Positions 41,191 through 50,680 of a DNA stretch of 64,000 bases are shown here, piece by piece; positions within the stretch are counted from its first letter, which is position 1; each line of letters begins with the position of its first letter. This DNA is from JABCYV01 sp963696025 (GTDB lineage: Bacteria; Acidobacteriota; Terriglobia; Terriglobales; Acidobacteriaceae). The translations under genes were made by a program, and so were the position numbers. Location: NCBI GenBank assembly GCA_963696025.1, contig CAVOII010000007.1:186001-250000 (forward strand), given 5' to 3'. The notes beneath the pieces are model-generated. The model saw only the letters and a program-made list of their open reading frames with translations, was not told the DNA's origin and did not search any database.

Positions 41191-42729
41191 ATGAATCTCG
41201 ACTGGAAGATCTGTTCGCGAGCAAGGCTGTCGCGCGATGCGCGCTTTGACGGCAAGTTCTTTATAGCCGTGCTGAGTACCAGGATTTACTGCCGTCCGAT
41301 TTGCCCAGCGCGCACGTGTAACGAGAGCAACGTCCGTTACTATCCGACGGCGGCAGCAGCGGCTGAGGCCGGTTTTCGCCCGTGCCTTCGTTGCCGGCCG
41401 GAATGCTCCCCCGGCACCCCGGCTTGGTTTGGAACCTCAAATACAGTCTCTCGAGCTCTGCGGCTGATCAGTGAGAGCGGTCTGGAGGATGGCGGTGTGG
41501 AGGTTCTGGCGATGCGGCTGGGAGTGAGCTCGCGCCATCTTCGGCGTTTGTTTCTTCGGCACCTGGGCGCCACGCCGAGTGCTGTCGCTAACACGCGCCG
41601 TCTGCATTTTGCCAAGAAACTGATTGACGAGACCGGCTTACCGATGAGTCAGATCGCACTGGCTGCGGGTTTCGGTTGCGTACGTCGATTTAACGCTGAC
41701 ATCCGCAGAATCTATCATCGAACGCCCACTCAAATCCGGCGTCTCGCGCGCCAGACTACTAATCTGGCAGAGAACCACTACGTGTTCCGTCTTCGCTTCC
41801 GACCACCCTATCACTGGAAAGGCATGTTGGCGTTTCTGTCGGCTCGCGCTACACCGGGCATCGAAGTGGTCGAACTTGGCACTTATCGCCGCTCCATTTC
41901 TTGGAATGCCCACCACGGGTGTTTTGAGGTCTCCATTGACGAAGGGAATAACACGCTGGTCGTGCGGGTCCAGTTTGACGATCCCCGCTCGCTCTTCTTC
42001 ATAATTGAGCGCGTGCGGGCCATGTTTGATTTGAACGCGGATTGGGCGTCGATCGTGCGAAGTCTAAGAACCGACCCCATCTTAGCAGCGCGAGTCGAGG
42101 CTGATCCAGGCTTACGCGTCCCTGGTTGCTGGAATGGTTTCGAACTTTCGATCCGAGCGATTCTCGGCCAGCAGATCACGGTTAAAGGCGCGACTGCGCT
42201 TGCAGGCCGCATTGTAAGCACCTTTGGCCAGGCTTTCGATATTGCACGCGGCCTGACTCATCTCTTTCCTCCGCCCGAGATTCTTGCCGACGCCAATCTT
42301 GCCAGCATCGGCTTGCCCAAGGCGCGAGCCGAGACCATTCGAACCCTGGCCCGGGCTGTTAGCGATGGGAGGATCAACTTTGAAGGGATCGTCGACTCAG
42401 ATGCTTTCCTGGCTCGCCTATGTGAAATCCCTGGCATCGGAAAATGGACGGCACAATACGTCGCGATGCGAGCGCTTGGAGAGCCAGACGCCTTTCCGTC
42501 GGGTGACCTCGGTCTTCTACGCGCTCTGTCTATGGGAAGTTCTCGTGAGCTTGAGCAACGCGCCGAGGCCTGGCGCCCGTGGCGCGCTTATGCCGCCATG
42601 TACCTCTGGAATATTGCCAGTGAATGCAGAGTTCACGGCGGCAAAGCGGTTCCATACAGAACGAGGGACGTGACTGTTGTGCAAACCTCCGGCCCTAAGC
42701 GCGACTCCGCGATTGTTAGCGGCCCATAG
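41191..42729 (+). CDS. Ada-AlkA fusion: methyl-responsive regulator and 3-methyladenine DNA glycosylase
   Basis: 512 residues from ATG 41191. An Ada N-terminal zinc domain comes first: DGKFFIAVLSTRIYCRPICPAR, with Cys34, Cys38, Cys65 and Cys68 placed as in Ada, Cys34 corresponding to the methyl-accepting cysteine. An AraC-type DNA-binding domain follows (LGVSSRHLRRLFLRHLGATP; AGFGCVRRFN). The last 300 residues are AlkA: an N-terminal lobe, then CEIPGIGKWTAQYVAMRAL as the helix-hairpin-helix and FPSGDLGLL with the catalytic aspartate. It detects methyl-phosphotriesters, can activate the adaptive response, and removes N-alkylated bases. It lacks the O6-alkylguanine transferase domain of Ada. 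The longer frame from 41017 has no support. Confidence 0.9.
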   Translation: MNLDWKICSRARLSRDARFDGKFFIAVLSTRIYCRPICPARTCNESNVRYYPTAAAAAEAGFRPCLRCRPECSPGTPAWFGTSNTVSRALRLISESGLEDGGVEVLAMRLGVSSRHLRRLFLRHLGATPSAVANTRRLHFAKKLIDETGLPMSQIALAAGFGCVRRFNADIRRIYHRTPTQIRRLARQTTNLAENHYVFRLRFRPPYHWKGMLAFLSARATPGIEVVELGTYRRSISWNAHHGCFEVSIDEGNNTLVVRVQFDDPRSLFFIIERVRAMFDLNADWASIVRSLRTDPILAARVEADPGLRVPGCWNGFELSIRAILGQQITVKGATALAGRIVSTFGQAFDIARGLTHLFPPPEILADANLASIGLPKARAETIRTLARAVSDGRINFEGIVDSDAFLARLCEIPGIGKWTAQYVAMRALGEPDAFPSGDLGLLRALSMGSSRELEQRAEAWRPWRAYAAMYLWNIASECRVHGGKAVPYRTRDVTVVQTSGPKRDSAIVSGP

Positions 42730-42749
42730 AACAACAATGAATTGGTCTG

Positions 42750-43712
42750 CTAGCCATCCAGGGGCAATTTCTCTCTGCCAGTCAAGTTCCATTGCTGGCG
42801 CATGAAGCTCAGCAGTCCGCTGCGGTCTCGAAATGCTTCCGTACCTCCCTCCCTAGTTATGGAATACGCAGCCCCGATGTTGGCGAAAGCCAGGCAATCC
42901 TCCAGTGTCGCTCCGCGCAGGTACGAGTGAATGAAGCCCGCATCAAAGGTGTCCCCGGCGCCAACATCGTCGACTATCTTGACCGGCGGCGGCGCCAGAC
43001 TCCACTGTTCGTTGCCGGAGCGGCATATGGCAGATCCCGAACCGCGTTTCACGACGACAACCTTGGCCAGTCCCGCCAGAAGGTTGAGAGCCTGCGCAAG
43101 ATCGTCATTGCGCGCAATCTTTTTCGCCTCGCGATCGTTGGGGAAAAAGACATCGACGTATTTCAAGACCTCGAGCAAGTCACGTTCCCACAGGTTTTCC
43201 GGATCATCGTTAGTGTCGAGCGATGTCGTGAGACCGGCTTCCTTCGCCTGCTGAAACAAGTTCAGGATTCGTGGACGAAGGGCGCGGTGCAGATAGAACG
43301 AAGAAAGATGTAAATGGCGGGCTGTCCGGACGTAATCCATATCGATGTCGGAGTACTGCATCTCAAACATCGTTCCTGGGTATGTCAAAATATAGCGGTG
43401 CTGGGTTCGTGGCAGCACGACGGTGAGCCCGGTGGATGTCTTGCCGATTCCACACTTCACCCGGCTGATATCGACCCCCGCGGTGGAAAGCCGCTCCGCG
43501 GCCATTTTCCCAAGAGCGTCTCCGCCGATTTTCGAGATAAAACCGACTTGGGTTCCGAGTGCGCACAAGTTGTGGGCGAAGATTGCCGACGAACTCCCCA
43601 ACGTGAATGCGAGACCGCTGGCCAAGTGCTCCCGGTCCAGCACCAGGTCTTTGGGCAAACCGTATAGGATGAGATCCAGGTTGAGTTCGCCCACGACGCA
43701 AACGTCAATCAT
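42750..43712 (-). CDS. PfkB-family carbohydrate kinase
   Basis: A 320-residue ribokinase-fold kinase. The N-terminal glycine pair is SKIGGDALGKMAAERL and the C-terminal signature is VDDVGAGDTFDAGFIHSYL, with the catalytic Asp in GAGDTFDAG. TSTGLTVVLPRTQHR sits in the substrate lid. It phosphorylates a sugar or sugar phosphate in the cytoplasm. Its place 42 nt downstream of the AgaS-type gene suggests tagatose 6-phosphate (as LacC) or an amino sugar as substrate, but that is inference. It is the last gene of the minus-strand operon starting with the TonB receptor. Confidence 0.84.
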   Translation of the reverse strand: MIDVCVVGELNLDLILYGLPKDLVLDREHLASGLAFTLGSSSAIFAHNLCALGTQVGFISKIGGDALGKMAAERLSTAGVDISRVKCGIGKTSTGLTVVLPRTQHRYILTYPGTMFEMQYSDIDMDYVRTARHLHLSSFYLHRALRPRILNLFQQAKEAGLTTSLDTNDDPENLWERDLLEVLKYVDVFFPNDREAKKIARNDDLAQALNLLAGLAKVVVVKRGSGSAICRSGNEQWSLAPPPVKIVDDVGAGDTFDAGFIHSYLRGATLEDCLAFANIGAAYSITREGGTEAFRDRSGLLSFMRQQWNLTGREKLPLDG

Positions 43713-43754
43713 TTCGTATAGCCCTTTCGCATGCTCTGGTCAGAACTCTTCGGG

Positions 43755-44978
43755 TCAGGAGTGAATGCTAACGTTCTGCACCACACGGCTTATGGCGCCG
43801 TTTGGACTTGGACAGTCAGGCTGCAGGTTCCATTGCAGCGAGAAAAACAAACCCAGCAATTGTCCGAAGATGATGTCCAGCGGAGGGCGATAGTCGTCAG
43901 CCAGAGCGAATGGCGTAGCCGGAGCGAGATCATACTCCGAGAAGGAGCTTATTCCCGAGGGTTCACTGCCAGCGACTACGACTCGAGTCTTGACCAGCCG
44001 CTTGCTTCCAATCTCCCGAAGTAACTCTCGCTCATACTCTTGCACTCGGCGATTGCCCGAGAGGAAACACACTAAGACGGTGTCCTGATCCAAGGCTGCC
44101 ATGGGGCCATGGCGAAGGCCCAAAGCAGATTCTGACATGGTCACCACTTTGCCCGCGGTCAACTCCAACAGCTTAAGGGCAGATTCCCTGGCCACCGCCC
44201 TCAATGGCCCGGAGCCGACAAAACAAGCCTTGGTATACGGCTCCTTAGCGAGCCCTGCGGCGCAATCAGCGGCGATCGGTAGAAAGCTTCTTCCGGCTTG
44301 AACCAGTTGTGACAGCACCGGTTCGTACGTCTCCAAATTGTCAACATGAGCCAGGCACTGACCGAAGACCACCATGTTGGAGAACGAACTAGTCATCGCC
44401 AATCCGCGGTCGTTGACAGCATCGTCCAAGCAGATACCCAATACTTCAGGTTTGCCCACATGGTCACGAACCATCCGCCCGTTGGCGTTGCAAGAAATCA
44501 CCAGGTGGCGAATATCAGGACGCCTGTCGCAGATCTCTTCTAGAACGGCCACTCCCTCGGGGCTGTCTCCCGAACGCGAGAACGAAATCCAGAGGTATTC
44601 CTGCTGCGGCATAATCAGCTCATCGAGATGGGTCAGAAGGTCGGTACTCGGGACCGCGGCGACCTCGCACTGCCAAGCCTTGCGAAGGAGGAAAGAGAGG
44701 GACTGCCCTATGTAGTCCGAGGTTCCGGCGCCCACCAGAAAAACAGTTGGAGGGGAGCCAGGCTTCTTTCCAAAACCAGCAGCCGCCCGAAAGTCCTTGA
44801 TCTCTGCGCGCTTTCTGCCAAACAACTCGAATGTCGAATGCCAGGTATCGGGCTGCTGGGCGATCTCCGCAGGAGTGTGCAGCAGTCCCCGAGTTTTCTT
44901 CTCCGCGAACGCGAGGTTCAAGATTTCGGAAAGCGTATTCACCCTAAACTCAACTCCTCGATGAAAGACACATGGCAT
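43755..44978 (-). CDS. agaS: AgaS-type SIS protein (galactosamine-6-phosphate deaminase/isomerase)
   Basis: A 407-residue two-SIS-domain protein that parallels E. coli AgaS closely: GAGTSDYIGQSLSFLLRK, TDLLTHLDELIM, SFSRSGDSPEGVAVLEEI, LDDAVNDRGLAMTSSFSNMV, ARESALKLLELTAGKVV, LRHGPMAALDQDTVLV and a terminal SRVVQNVSIH. AgaS converts galactosamine 6-phosphate to tagatose 6-phosphate with release of ammonia. Position between a glycosidase-like gene and a PfkB kinase, under an AgaR-like regulator, fits. The ATG at 44978 has no ribosome-binding site; a GTG at 44942 (395 residues) with GAGGAG eleven nt upstream is an alternative. Confidence 0.84.
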   Translation of the reverse strand: MPCVFHRGVEFRVNTLSEILNLAFAEKKTRGLLHTPAEIAQQPDTWHSTFELFGRKRAEIKDFRAAAGFGKKPGSPPTVFLVGAGTSDYIGQSLSFLLRKAWQCEVAAVPSTDLLTHLDELIMPQQEYLWISFSRSGDSPEGVAVLEEICDRRPDIRHLVISCNANGRMVRDHVGKPEVLGICLDDAVNDRGLAMTSSFSNMVVFGQCLAHVDNLETYEPVLSQLVQAGRSFLPIAADCAAGLAKEPYTKACFVGSGPLRAVARESALKLLELTAGKVVTMSESALGLRHGPMAALDQDTVLVCFLSGNRRVQEYERELLREIGSKRLVKTRVVVAGSEPSGISSFSEYDLAPATPFALADDYRPPLDIIFGQLLGLFFSLQWNLQPDCPSPNGAISRVVQNVSIHS

Positions 44979-44999
44979 TGTTCACAAATCGGCTCGGCA

Positions 45000-46916
45000 T
45001 TACGGCTCGTACCAAAATACGGCGCCCTTCTCGATCGTGGGCAGTGTGAACGTGACTCTGTCATCCCCGACTTCTCCGTTCAGGTGCTTTACGTCTCCAA
45101 GAAATGGCAAAAAGAATCCGCCGCCGCCCTTGGTGGCTCCGGCGATTGTTACCTGGACACCGATTTGTGGCGTCTGGATTGGATTTACTCTCCCGCGTAA
45201 CCCGGCAAAGTTTGCCAGGAATACGTGCGGCTTTCCGTCAACCCGGGCGATCGATGTTGCAATCTTGGGGGAAGCTAGCACGCGAACCGCGGGTTTAGCC
45301 TTCAGGCTTGCAAGAAATTCGTGCTCCCGATCAGGGGTTGCCGCAGTGAAATCCTTTCGCAGGGCCGCACTGTAGCCTTTTCCGGGGCACTTAGTGAAGC
45401 GGACTATATTTGCCTGGTTCCCAAGCCCCGTGTCATCTTCCCCTGTAATCGCCAGCACTCTGTTGCCCTCGACATATTTAGCCAACCAAGTCTTCTCGCT
45501 GTCGCTCAGAATTCGCACATCGGGCAGAATCAGAGTTTCTCCCTGGAAGTCCGCGAGTGTGCGTGGGGTGACAACCTGAAACTCGAGGTGCTTCTGCATC
45601 AGTAGAATAAGAATCCCGCGATAAGAAGATATAAATTCCTTGGCAAAGAAGTTGCGTGTCTGTGGAGAGAAGTAAACGCCAATCGGGGTAACAGGCGTCC
45701 GCGATGAGTAGAAGGTCTTCTCGTGGACTTTGATCCAGAAAAAGATCTTTTTGCGGGTAGGAAGATCATTTGACCCAGCCATCGAGTGCCCGGGCGCATC
45801 CCAGAAATTCGCTCCAGCCATTATTTCTGACATTGCGAGGTTCATCATCGCCTCGCGGCGATCCGCCTTCGGATCACCATCCCAAGAGTAGTTCAGGATC
45901 CAAGTCGCCTTCCCCTGGGCGAATGCGCGGAAGGAATGCATTCCCACTTGATAACTGAACCAATCCAGTGGTGTTCGGGATGACGCCATGTGATCGCCGG
46001 CGCCGAATTCGTATTCATGGGCGATGGCATCCACGACCGGATACAAGCTGTAAACGTCGGCCCCCACGCGAACCACCTCTTCCTCGATGCCAGGATAAAT
46101 CTCGGGAATGGTTTTGATCGCAGGATTGACTGACTTCGCAGTCCGGTCGATCTCCTGCATGAAATCGGTGATGGTTTGAATTCTGAATTCAATCCACTTG
46201 CGAAAATTGGCATCAGAGAAGTCCCCCAGCTTCAACTCCTTTTTTGCGTCCAATCCGGTCTGCTTCTGAAATGCGGCTACCGTATAGTCGTCAAAGCTGG
46301 CCCAGGTATCTTCCCAACCGTCGAAGTGCGTCATCCAGTAGGGAATGTCCACATAGATTCCATCGATTCCTGTCGCCGCAATCTGCCTTATCCGCTCCAT
46401 GTATGTTTTCCGCCAGGCGGGGGCGTAAGGACTGATCCACACGTCCTCATCTCCCTTCGCGATCCAAAACGCCGTCCCAGCTCCAAAGATTGCGGGCTTT
46501 CCACTAATCATCCGCTGCAACCAATCAGGATGTTCTTTGGCAAGCGTGTGAGGAGTCTTCTCCGCATTAGCGGTAATGCACTCAGTTCCCGCGATGTACA
46601 CGAAGGCCCGGTTGCCCACCGCATGCGCGCTCTCGGCGACAGCACGAATTGCCTTCAGCTTCTCCTCAGGATTCACAAAGCTCTCATAACGGCCGGGTAT
46701 GTCGTTGTCCACCTCGATCCCCAAGACTTTGCCGTCCTGAGCGTCGCGCACAATCTGGTCCGCGTTGTTGCTTTGCAGGCCGTAGGCTCCGATGCGCACA
46801 TAGTTGGTCCAATTCTGGTCCCCTGGATCCCGGGCGGCGGGCTGCATGGCAGGACTTAGGAGAAATAAGGCGAGCGTCGCTGGATATGCGCGTTTTCTCA
46901 GGTGCCTAGAATTCAA
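45000..46916 (-). CDS. exported TIM-barrel glycoside-hydrolase-like protein
   Basis: A 638-residue protein with a signal peptide (PATLALFLLSPAMQPAA). The middle reads like a (beta/alpha)8 glycosidase: AHAVGNRAFVYIAGTEC, GIDGIYVDIPYWMTHF with acid-rich strand ends, and IKTIPEIYPGIEEEVV. The C-terminal third has LADFQGETLILPDVRILSDSE, as in the glutamine-amidotransferase-like domain appended to some beta-galactosidase-type proteins, then a small beta-domain. I cannot place it in a numbered GH family; the operon suggests it acts on amino-galactose or galactose-containing glycans. It overlaps the TonB receptor gene by 11 nt, so the two are co-translated. Confidence 0.72.
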   Translation of the reverse strand: MNSRHLRKRAYPATLALFLLSPAMQPAARDPGDQNWTNYVRIGAYGLQSNNADQIVRDAQDGKVLGIEVDNDIPGRYESFVNPEEKLKAIRAVAESAHAVGNRAFVYIAGTECITANAEKTPHTLAKEHPDWLQRMISGKPAIFGAGTAFWIAKGDEDVWISPYAPAWRKTYMERIRQIAATGIDGIYVDIPYWMTHFDGWEDTWASFDDYTVAAFQKQTGLDAKKELKLGDFSDANFRKWIEFRIQTITDFMQEIDRTAKSVNPAIKTIPEIYPGIEEEVVRVGADVYSLYPVVDAIAHEYEFGAGDHMASSRTPLDWFSYQVGMHSFRAFAQGKATWILNYSWDGDPKADRREAMMNLAMSEIMAGANFWDAPGHSMAGSNDLPTRKKIFFWIKVHEKTFYSSRTPVTPIGVYFSPQTRNFFAKEFISSYRGILILLMQKHLEFQVVTPRTLADFQGETLILPDVRILSDSEKTWLAKYVEGNRVLAITGEDDTGLGNQANIVRFTKCPGKGYSAALRKDFTAATPDREHEFLASLKAKPAVRVLASPKIATSIARVDGKPHVFLANFAGLRGRVNPIQTPQIGVQVTIAGATKGGGGFFLPFLGDVKHLNGEVGDDRVTFTLPTIEKGAVFWYEP

Positions 46917-49900
46917 GGCGCACTCCGAGTTGCCCGTGACGCGGCGTAGCGCCCATTGCAGTGGAAGTTATCTGGCCGAAAGTCGAATCCCCGTAAAGCG
47001 TATCCGGAGGCGCAAATCGAGGGGTGTTGAAGAAGTTGAAGAACTCTCCGCGCACCTCCAATCTCATGCCTTCCTTGGGAACGAAGCTCTTTTCGATTGA
47101 CAGGTCAATGTTGTGGATGCCGTCGGTCCTCAAGTTTGAAAAATAGCGAGGTGCGTTTCCAGGTTGCTCGAAACCGGGATTAGCAAAGCAGTTGAGATTG
47201 AAAGTGCTCAAGGGGTTCGATGACGATGCGGTCAGCGCCGACGCGTGCGCACTTACGCCGCTGCCTGGGCTACAAGTGACGTTCGGCCGTTGATTGCCGT
47301 CGTCGAGGGTGGGCTGCGACATACCAACGTCGATGGGCTGTCCCGTCTGGAAGGTGAGAATGGTGGCAATCGTCCAGCCTCCCACGACGCCATCAAGAAA
47401 CCGATTCATGTTTGGCCCGATCCACCGTCCTCTTCCGATCGGAGAATCTGCAATGATCGCCATTGCCAGGCGATGGGTCGCGTCATTAGCGCTGATCGAG
47501 TGCTCAGCTTTTAGATTGTCCAGTTCCTGTGGATTGTCGGAGGCGAAAGAACCGATGAATGCGTTGCGGCCGACCGAAGAATCGTCGGTGGCCTTCGCAA
47601 AGGTATAGCCTCCTTCAAAGCTGATGTAGTGGCTGGCGCGTTTCTCGAAGCGGACCTGCAATGCGTTGTAGAAAGATTCCGCTTCGAGCAGCGGCAGAGC
47701 TTCAAAGGGACCGTCGAATTGCGGATATGGCCGCAAAAGATTGATGAGCGGGATTTGTGTGTTGTTATACAACGAATCGGGTTCGTTAAAGATCGCGTTT
47801 GGCCCCTGAAAGAGCGGAAAGAATGGGTTGTTCACAGTGTTGTGCAGTTGATTGTAGAGATCGAGAGTGTTGTATTGTCGGCGAATCGACGACGGAATAA
47901 AGTTACGATCCCGCGTAGTTGTTCCGCAGCCGCAAATCCCTCCATTTCCTCCCCACGGCAGATGGGTGCTGCGGTTCGCTGAGTAATCGGCCGAAACTAC
48001 TAACTGGCCCGGCAGTAGCCGTTGCACTCCCAGACTCCATTGATAGATGTCAGCGTTTTGCGCGGGAGTGGTGCCCAGGTCGTTGAGGTTGGCGAAGCCC
48101 CAGTCGGCCAAGGCCCCATACTTCTTGCCTTGCGGAGCCGGCAATCCCGTGGGAAAGGGATTCTCCAGGGTCGCGAATTGAGTTTGAAAATTGTCCTGGG
48201 TGAAATAGACAACTCCGTCTTTGCGGAAAGCGGTCCCGGGATACTGAAAATTTGTCGCGACGTTCATCCCGTAGTAAATGCCAGCACCGCCCCGTACGAC
48301 GGTGTTCGGCGTCAGCGCATAAGCGAAACCCAAGCGTGGCGCCCAGTTGTTGCGGTCCACGGGGACGCTGCGATGGTTCGAATTTGCGAATTCGGTGATT
48401 CCCTGCAAAGGGCCGGAAATCAGTGGCAGGCCGGGAACGGTGACTCCGCTATTTCCCGAGAAATCGCTGAACTGGAGCTGATTGTTACGCTCCGTATAGG
48501 GCGTGCTCCATTCGTAGCGCAGGCCAAGATTCAAGGTTAGTTTCGGGGTTACTTTCCAGTCGTCCTGGGCATAGAAAGCCGTATCTTTTGACTTGTTGAA
48601 GACCTCGGGATAAATCGCGATACTTCCCGTGTCACCAATTCCAAGCAGAATATCGGCAAAGGGATTGCCTTGATCCGGATTGTTGGCTCCGATCACGTTT
48701 TCGGTCACATTTTGGGCAAAGTGAAAGGAGCCGGTTGGATATGGCGGTTGCTGAAAATTGTTGAAGAAGAGGCGCTGTTCGCCACCAAACTTGAAATTGT
48801 GTTTGCCACGCACCCAAGCCAGCGCAGAAGAATACGAGTACAGCGTGTGGGCAAATTTGGTGTCAACACAGCACTGGTCGAAAAGCGAAGTCCAAGGCGA
48901 GTCCGTCAGAATGGCCGGCATGCGCGAGATACCGGGGTTGGCGTCGTCCAGGAGTGATGGGAATCCAACTTGCGTAGCAGGAGGATAATTATTGTTGGTG
49001 CCAGGCGCAGTGACGCGGTCGACGGCAAAGCGGGCAGTTAGAAGCAACGTCGGTTTGAGTGTCCTGTCGTACTGCAGACCTCCATTGTTCACGGTCGTGA
49101 GTTGATTGAGTCCGTCATTGAACTCGCCGTCTCCAAAAATCGTCGGTACGGCATTCGAAGAGTGAGCATGGCTGTATCGCCCAGCCAGGTGAGTGCTGTT
49201 GGAGAGTTGTTCGTCAAGCTTCACATCGAACTGCAGAGACTTTGTCCGCGAGATCGTATTGTCGCGGAAGTTGTTGGTGCCGTCGGCCCCGCCGGGTTGA
49301 TTGGGTAACGGATAGAGTGCAAGAATCTTTTGCCCGATGGCGTCTTGCAACTTCGGATCGATCTTATTGTTGGGAAATGCGGGACGTACTCCGGTCGGAA
49401 CGCCGCCTGGCGGAACAGGGTTGAAGATCAAGTCTGGAACAACATTTCCCGAACTTGGATCGGTAATCAGAGTTTGTGAGAAGTCCCCCTGGCGCTCGGC
49501 TGGCATGGGCACAGTTGCGACGATGTTCACAGGATCGTTTTCCAGCACCCGCTCAATATCAACGAAGAAAAATGTTTTGTTCTTGCGGATTGGTCCTCCC
49601 AGGGAAATGCCATACTGATTGCGAGAGTGATCGGGTCGCGGCAATCCAGCCTGGTTGCTGAAGAAATCGTTAGCGTCAAGCCAACTCCGTTGGCCAAACC
49701 ACCAGGCGGTGCCATGGAAACTATTGGTGCCGCTTTTCAAAGCCATGTTTACGACGGTGCCGCCGTTGCTTCCGAATTCCGCAGCGAAGCTGCTACTTTG
49801 GACTTTGAATTCTTGCACTGCTTCCACCGACGGTTCGTAATACACGTTGGAATTCCCACCTTCTCCCTGTTCTGGAGCACTGATGAGCGCGCCGTCCAGC

Positions 49901-50511
49901 CGAATCTCGGCCGTGGCGTTGCGCTGGCCGTTGGAGACGAAGTTTGTGCCGGAGGGATAATTGTCGGCGGTTCCCGATCCAGAGGCTTCACTCACGCCAG
50001 CGTTCAGAAAGACCAGGCCGAAAAAGTTGCGGTTCAGGAGCGGGATTTCTTTCACGTATTGGTTGGTCACCTCCGTCCCCAGAGTGGCGCTTTCAGTGTC
50101 CAGCAGCGGCGGCGCCACTTCCGTGACCTGCACCTTCGTCGAAGTACCTGCGGGCCGAAGCGTGAAGTTCAAGCTGGTTTCTTGACCGACTTCCAGAACT
50201 ACATCTTTCTTCTCTACACCCCCGAAGCCGGACGCTTCCGCCCTGACCGCGTAGGTGGAGGGTCGAAGGGCGCGCAAAATGTACGCTCCCGAGTCGCTGG
50301 TCTTGCTGGTCTGCGAAACATTGGTGCCGACCTCCGTAATGGTGACCGTGGCATTCGGCAGCACGGCTCCGGCGGCATCTGATACGATGCCCCGAATCTG
50401 GGCTTGGTAACTGGCCTGCCCCAGGAGCGACTGCTGCAGAAGAAGGAGAAGGCCAAGAGTGGAAACCAAGTGAAACGAAACTGGTAGGTACCGAACGCCT
50501 GGGACTCGCAT
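46906..50511 (-). CDS. Oar-like TonB-dependent receptor
   Basis: A 1201-residue outer-membrane protein from ATG 50511, chosen because GGGAGG lies five nt before it while the ATG six codons upstream has none. A signal peptide (LVSTLGLLLLLQQSLLGQA) is followed by a carboxypeptidase-regulatory-like beta domain (IRGIVSDAAGAVLPNATVTITEVG) and a plug (GTEVTNQYVKEIPLLNRNFFGL; NATAEIRLDGALISAP). A long barrel ends in the C-terminal LGVRLEF with a terminal Phe. It imports glycans or siderophore-like ligands across the outer membrane using TonB energy; here most likely the glycan processed by the downstream enzymes. First gene of the operon running to 42750. Confidence 0.87.
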   Translation of the reverse strand: MRVPGVRYLPVSFHLVSTLGLLLLLQQSLLGQASYQAQIRGIVSDAAGAVLPNATVTITEVGTNVSQTSKTSDSGAYILRALRPSTYAVRAEASGFGGVEKKDVVLEVGQETSLNFTLRPAGTSTKVQVTEVAPPLLDTESATLGTEVTNQYVKEIPLLNRNFFGLVFLNAGVSEASGSGTADNYPSGTNFVSNGQRNATAEIRLDGALISAPEQGEGGNSNVYYEPSVEAVQEFKVQSSSFAAEFGSNGGTVVNMALKSGTNSFHGTAWWFGQRSWLDANDFFSNQAGLPRPDHSRNQYGISLGGPIRKNKTFFFVDIERVLENDPVNIVATVPMPAERQGDFSQTLITDPSSGNVVPDLIFNPVPPGGVPTGVRPAFPNNKIDPKLQDAIGQKILALYPLPNQPGGADGTNNFRDNTISRTKSLQFDVKLDEQLSNSTHLAGRYSHAHSSNAVPTIFGDGEFNDGLNQLTTVNNGGLQYDRTLKPTLLLTARFAVDRVTAPGTNNNYPPATQVGFPSLLDDANPGISRMPAILTDSPWTSLFDQCCVDTKFAHTLYSYSSALAWVRGKHNFKFGGEQRLFFNNFQQPPYPTGSFHFAQNVTENVIGANNPDQGNPFADILLGIGDTGSIAIYPEVFNKSKDTAFYAQDDWKVTPKLTLNLGLRYEWSTPYTERNNQLQFSDFSGNSGVTVPGLPLISGPLQGITEFANSNHRSVPVDRNNWAPRLGFAYALTPNTVVRGGAGIYYGMNVATNFQYPGTAFRKDGVVYFTQDNFQTQFATLENPFPTGLPAPQGKKYGALADWGFANLNDLGTTPAQNADIYQWSLGVQRLLPGQLVVSADYSANRSTHLPWGGNGGICGCGTTTRDRNFIPSSIRRQYNTLDLYNQLHNTVNNPFFPLFQGPNAIFNEPDSLYNNTQIPLINLLRPYPQFDGPFEALPLLEAESFYNALQVRFEKRASHYISFEGGYTFAKATDDSSVGRNAFIGSFASDNPQELDNLKAEHSISANDATHRLAMAIIADSPIGRGRWIGPNMNRFLDGVVGGWTIATILTFQTGQPIDVGMSQPTLDDGNQRPNVTCSPGSGVSAHASALTASSSNPLSTFNLNCFANPGFEQPGNAPRYFSNLRTDGIHNIDLSIEKSFVPKEGMRLEVRGEFFNFFNTPRFAPPDTLYGDSTFGQITSTAMGATPRHGQLGVRLEF

Positions 50512-50539
50512 TGGGGCCTCCCGCGGCAATGCCGCTAGG

Positions 50540-50578
50540 TTTCGTATTCTTTCGTTTAAAGACTTTTACTTTCGTTTG
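50540..50578. promoter_or_regulatory. AgaR/DeoR-type operator between the TonB receptor and its regulator
   Basis: The interval contains TTTCGT at 50540, CTTTCGTTT at 50549-50557 and CTTTCGTTT again at 50569-50577; the two full copies are 20 bp apart, about two helical turns, and the second belongs to a 17-bp ACTTTTACTTTCGTTTG. CTTTCGTTT-like repeats are the known recognition pattern of AgaR-family repressors. The identical 17 bp recur inverted at 52700-52716. Confidence 0.75.
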
Positions 50579-50680
50579 CGGTGGCCTGTCAAGCGTAAAA
50601 TGCGGCCCGGGATCCAAGCGTATGGGATTTAGGTGCTGGGAAGCTCAAGCCACCCTGCAGCCTCGAACCGGAGCGGACTT

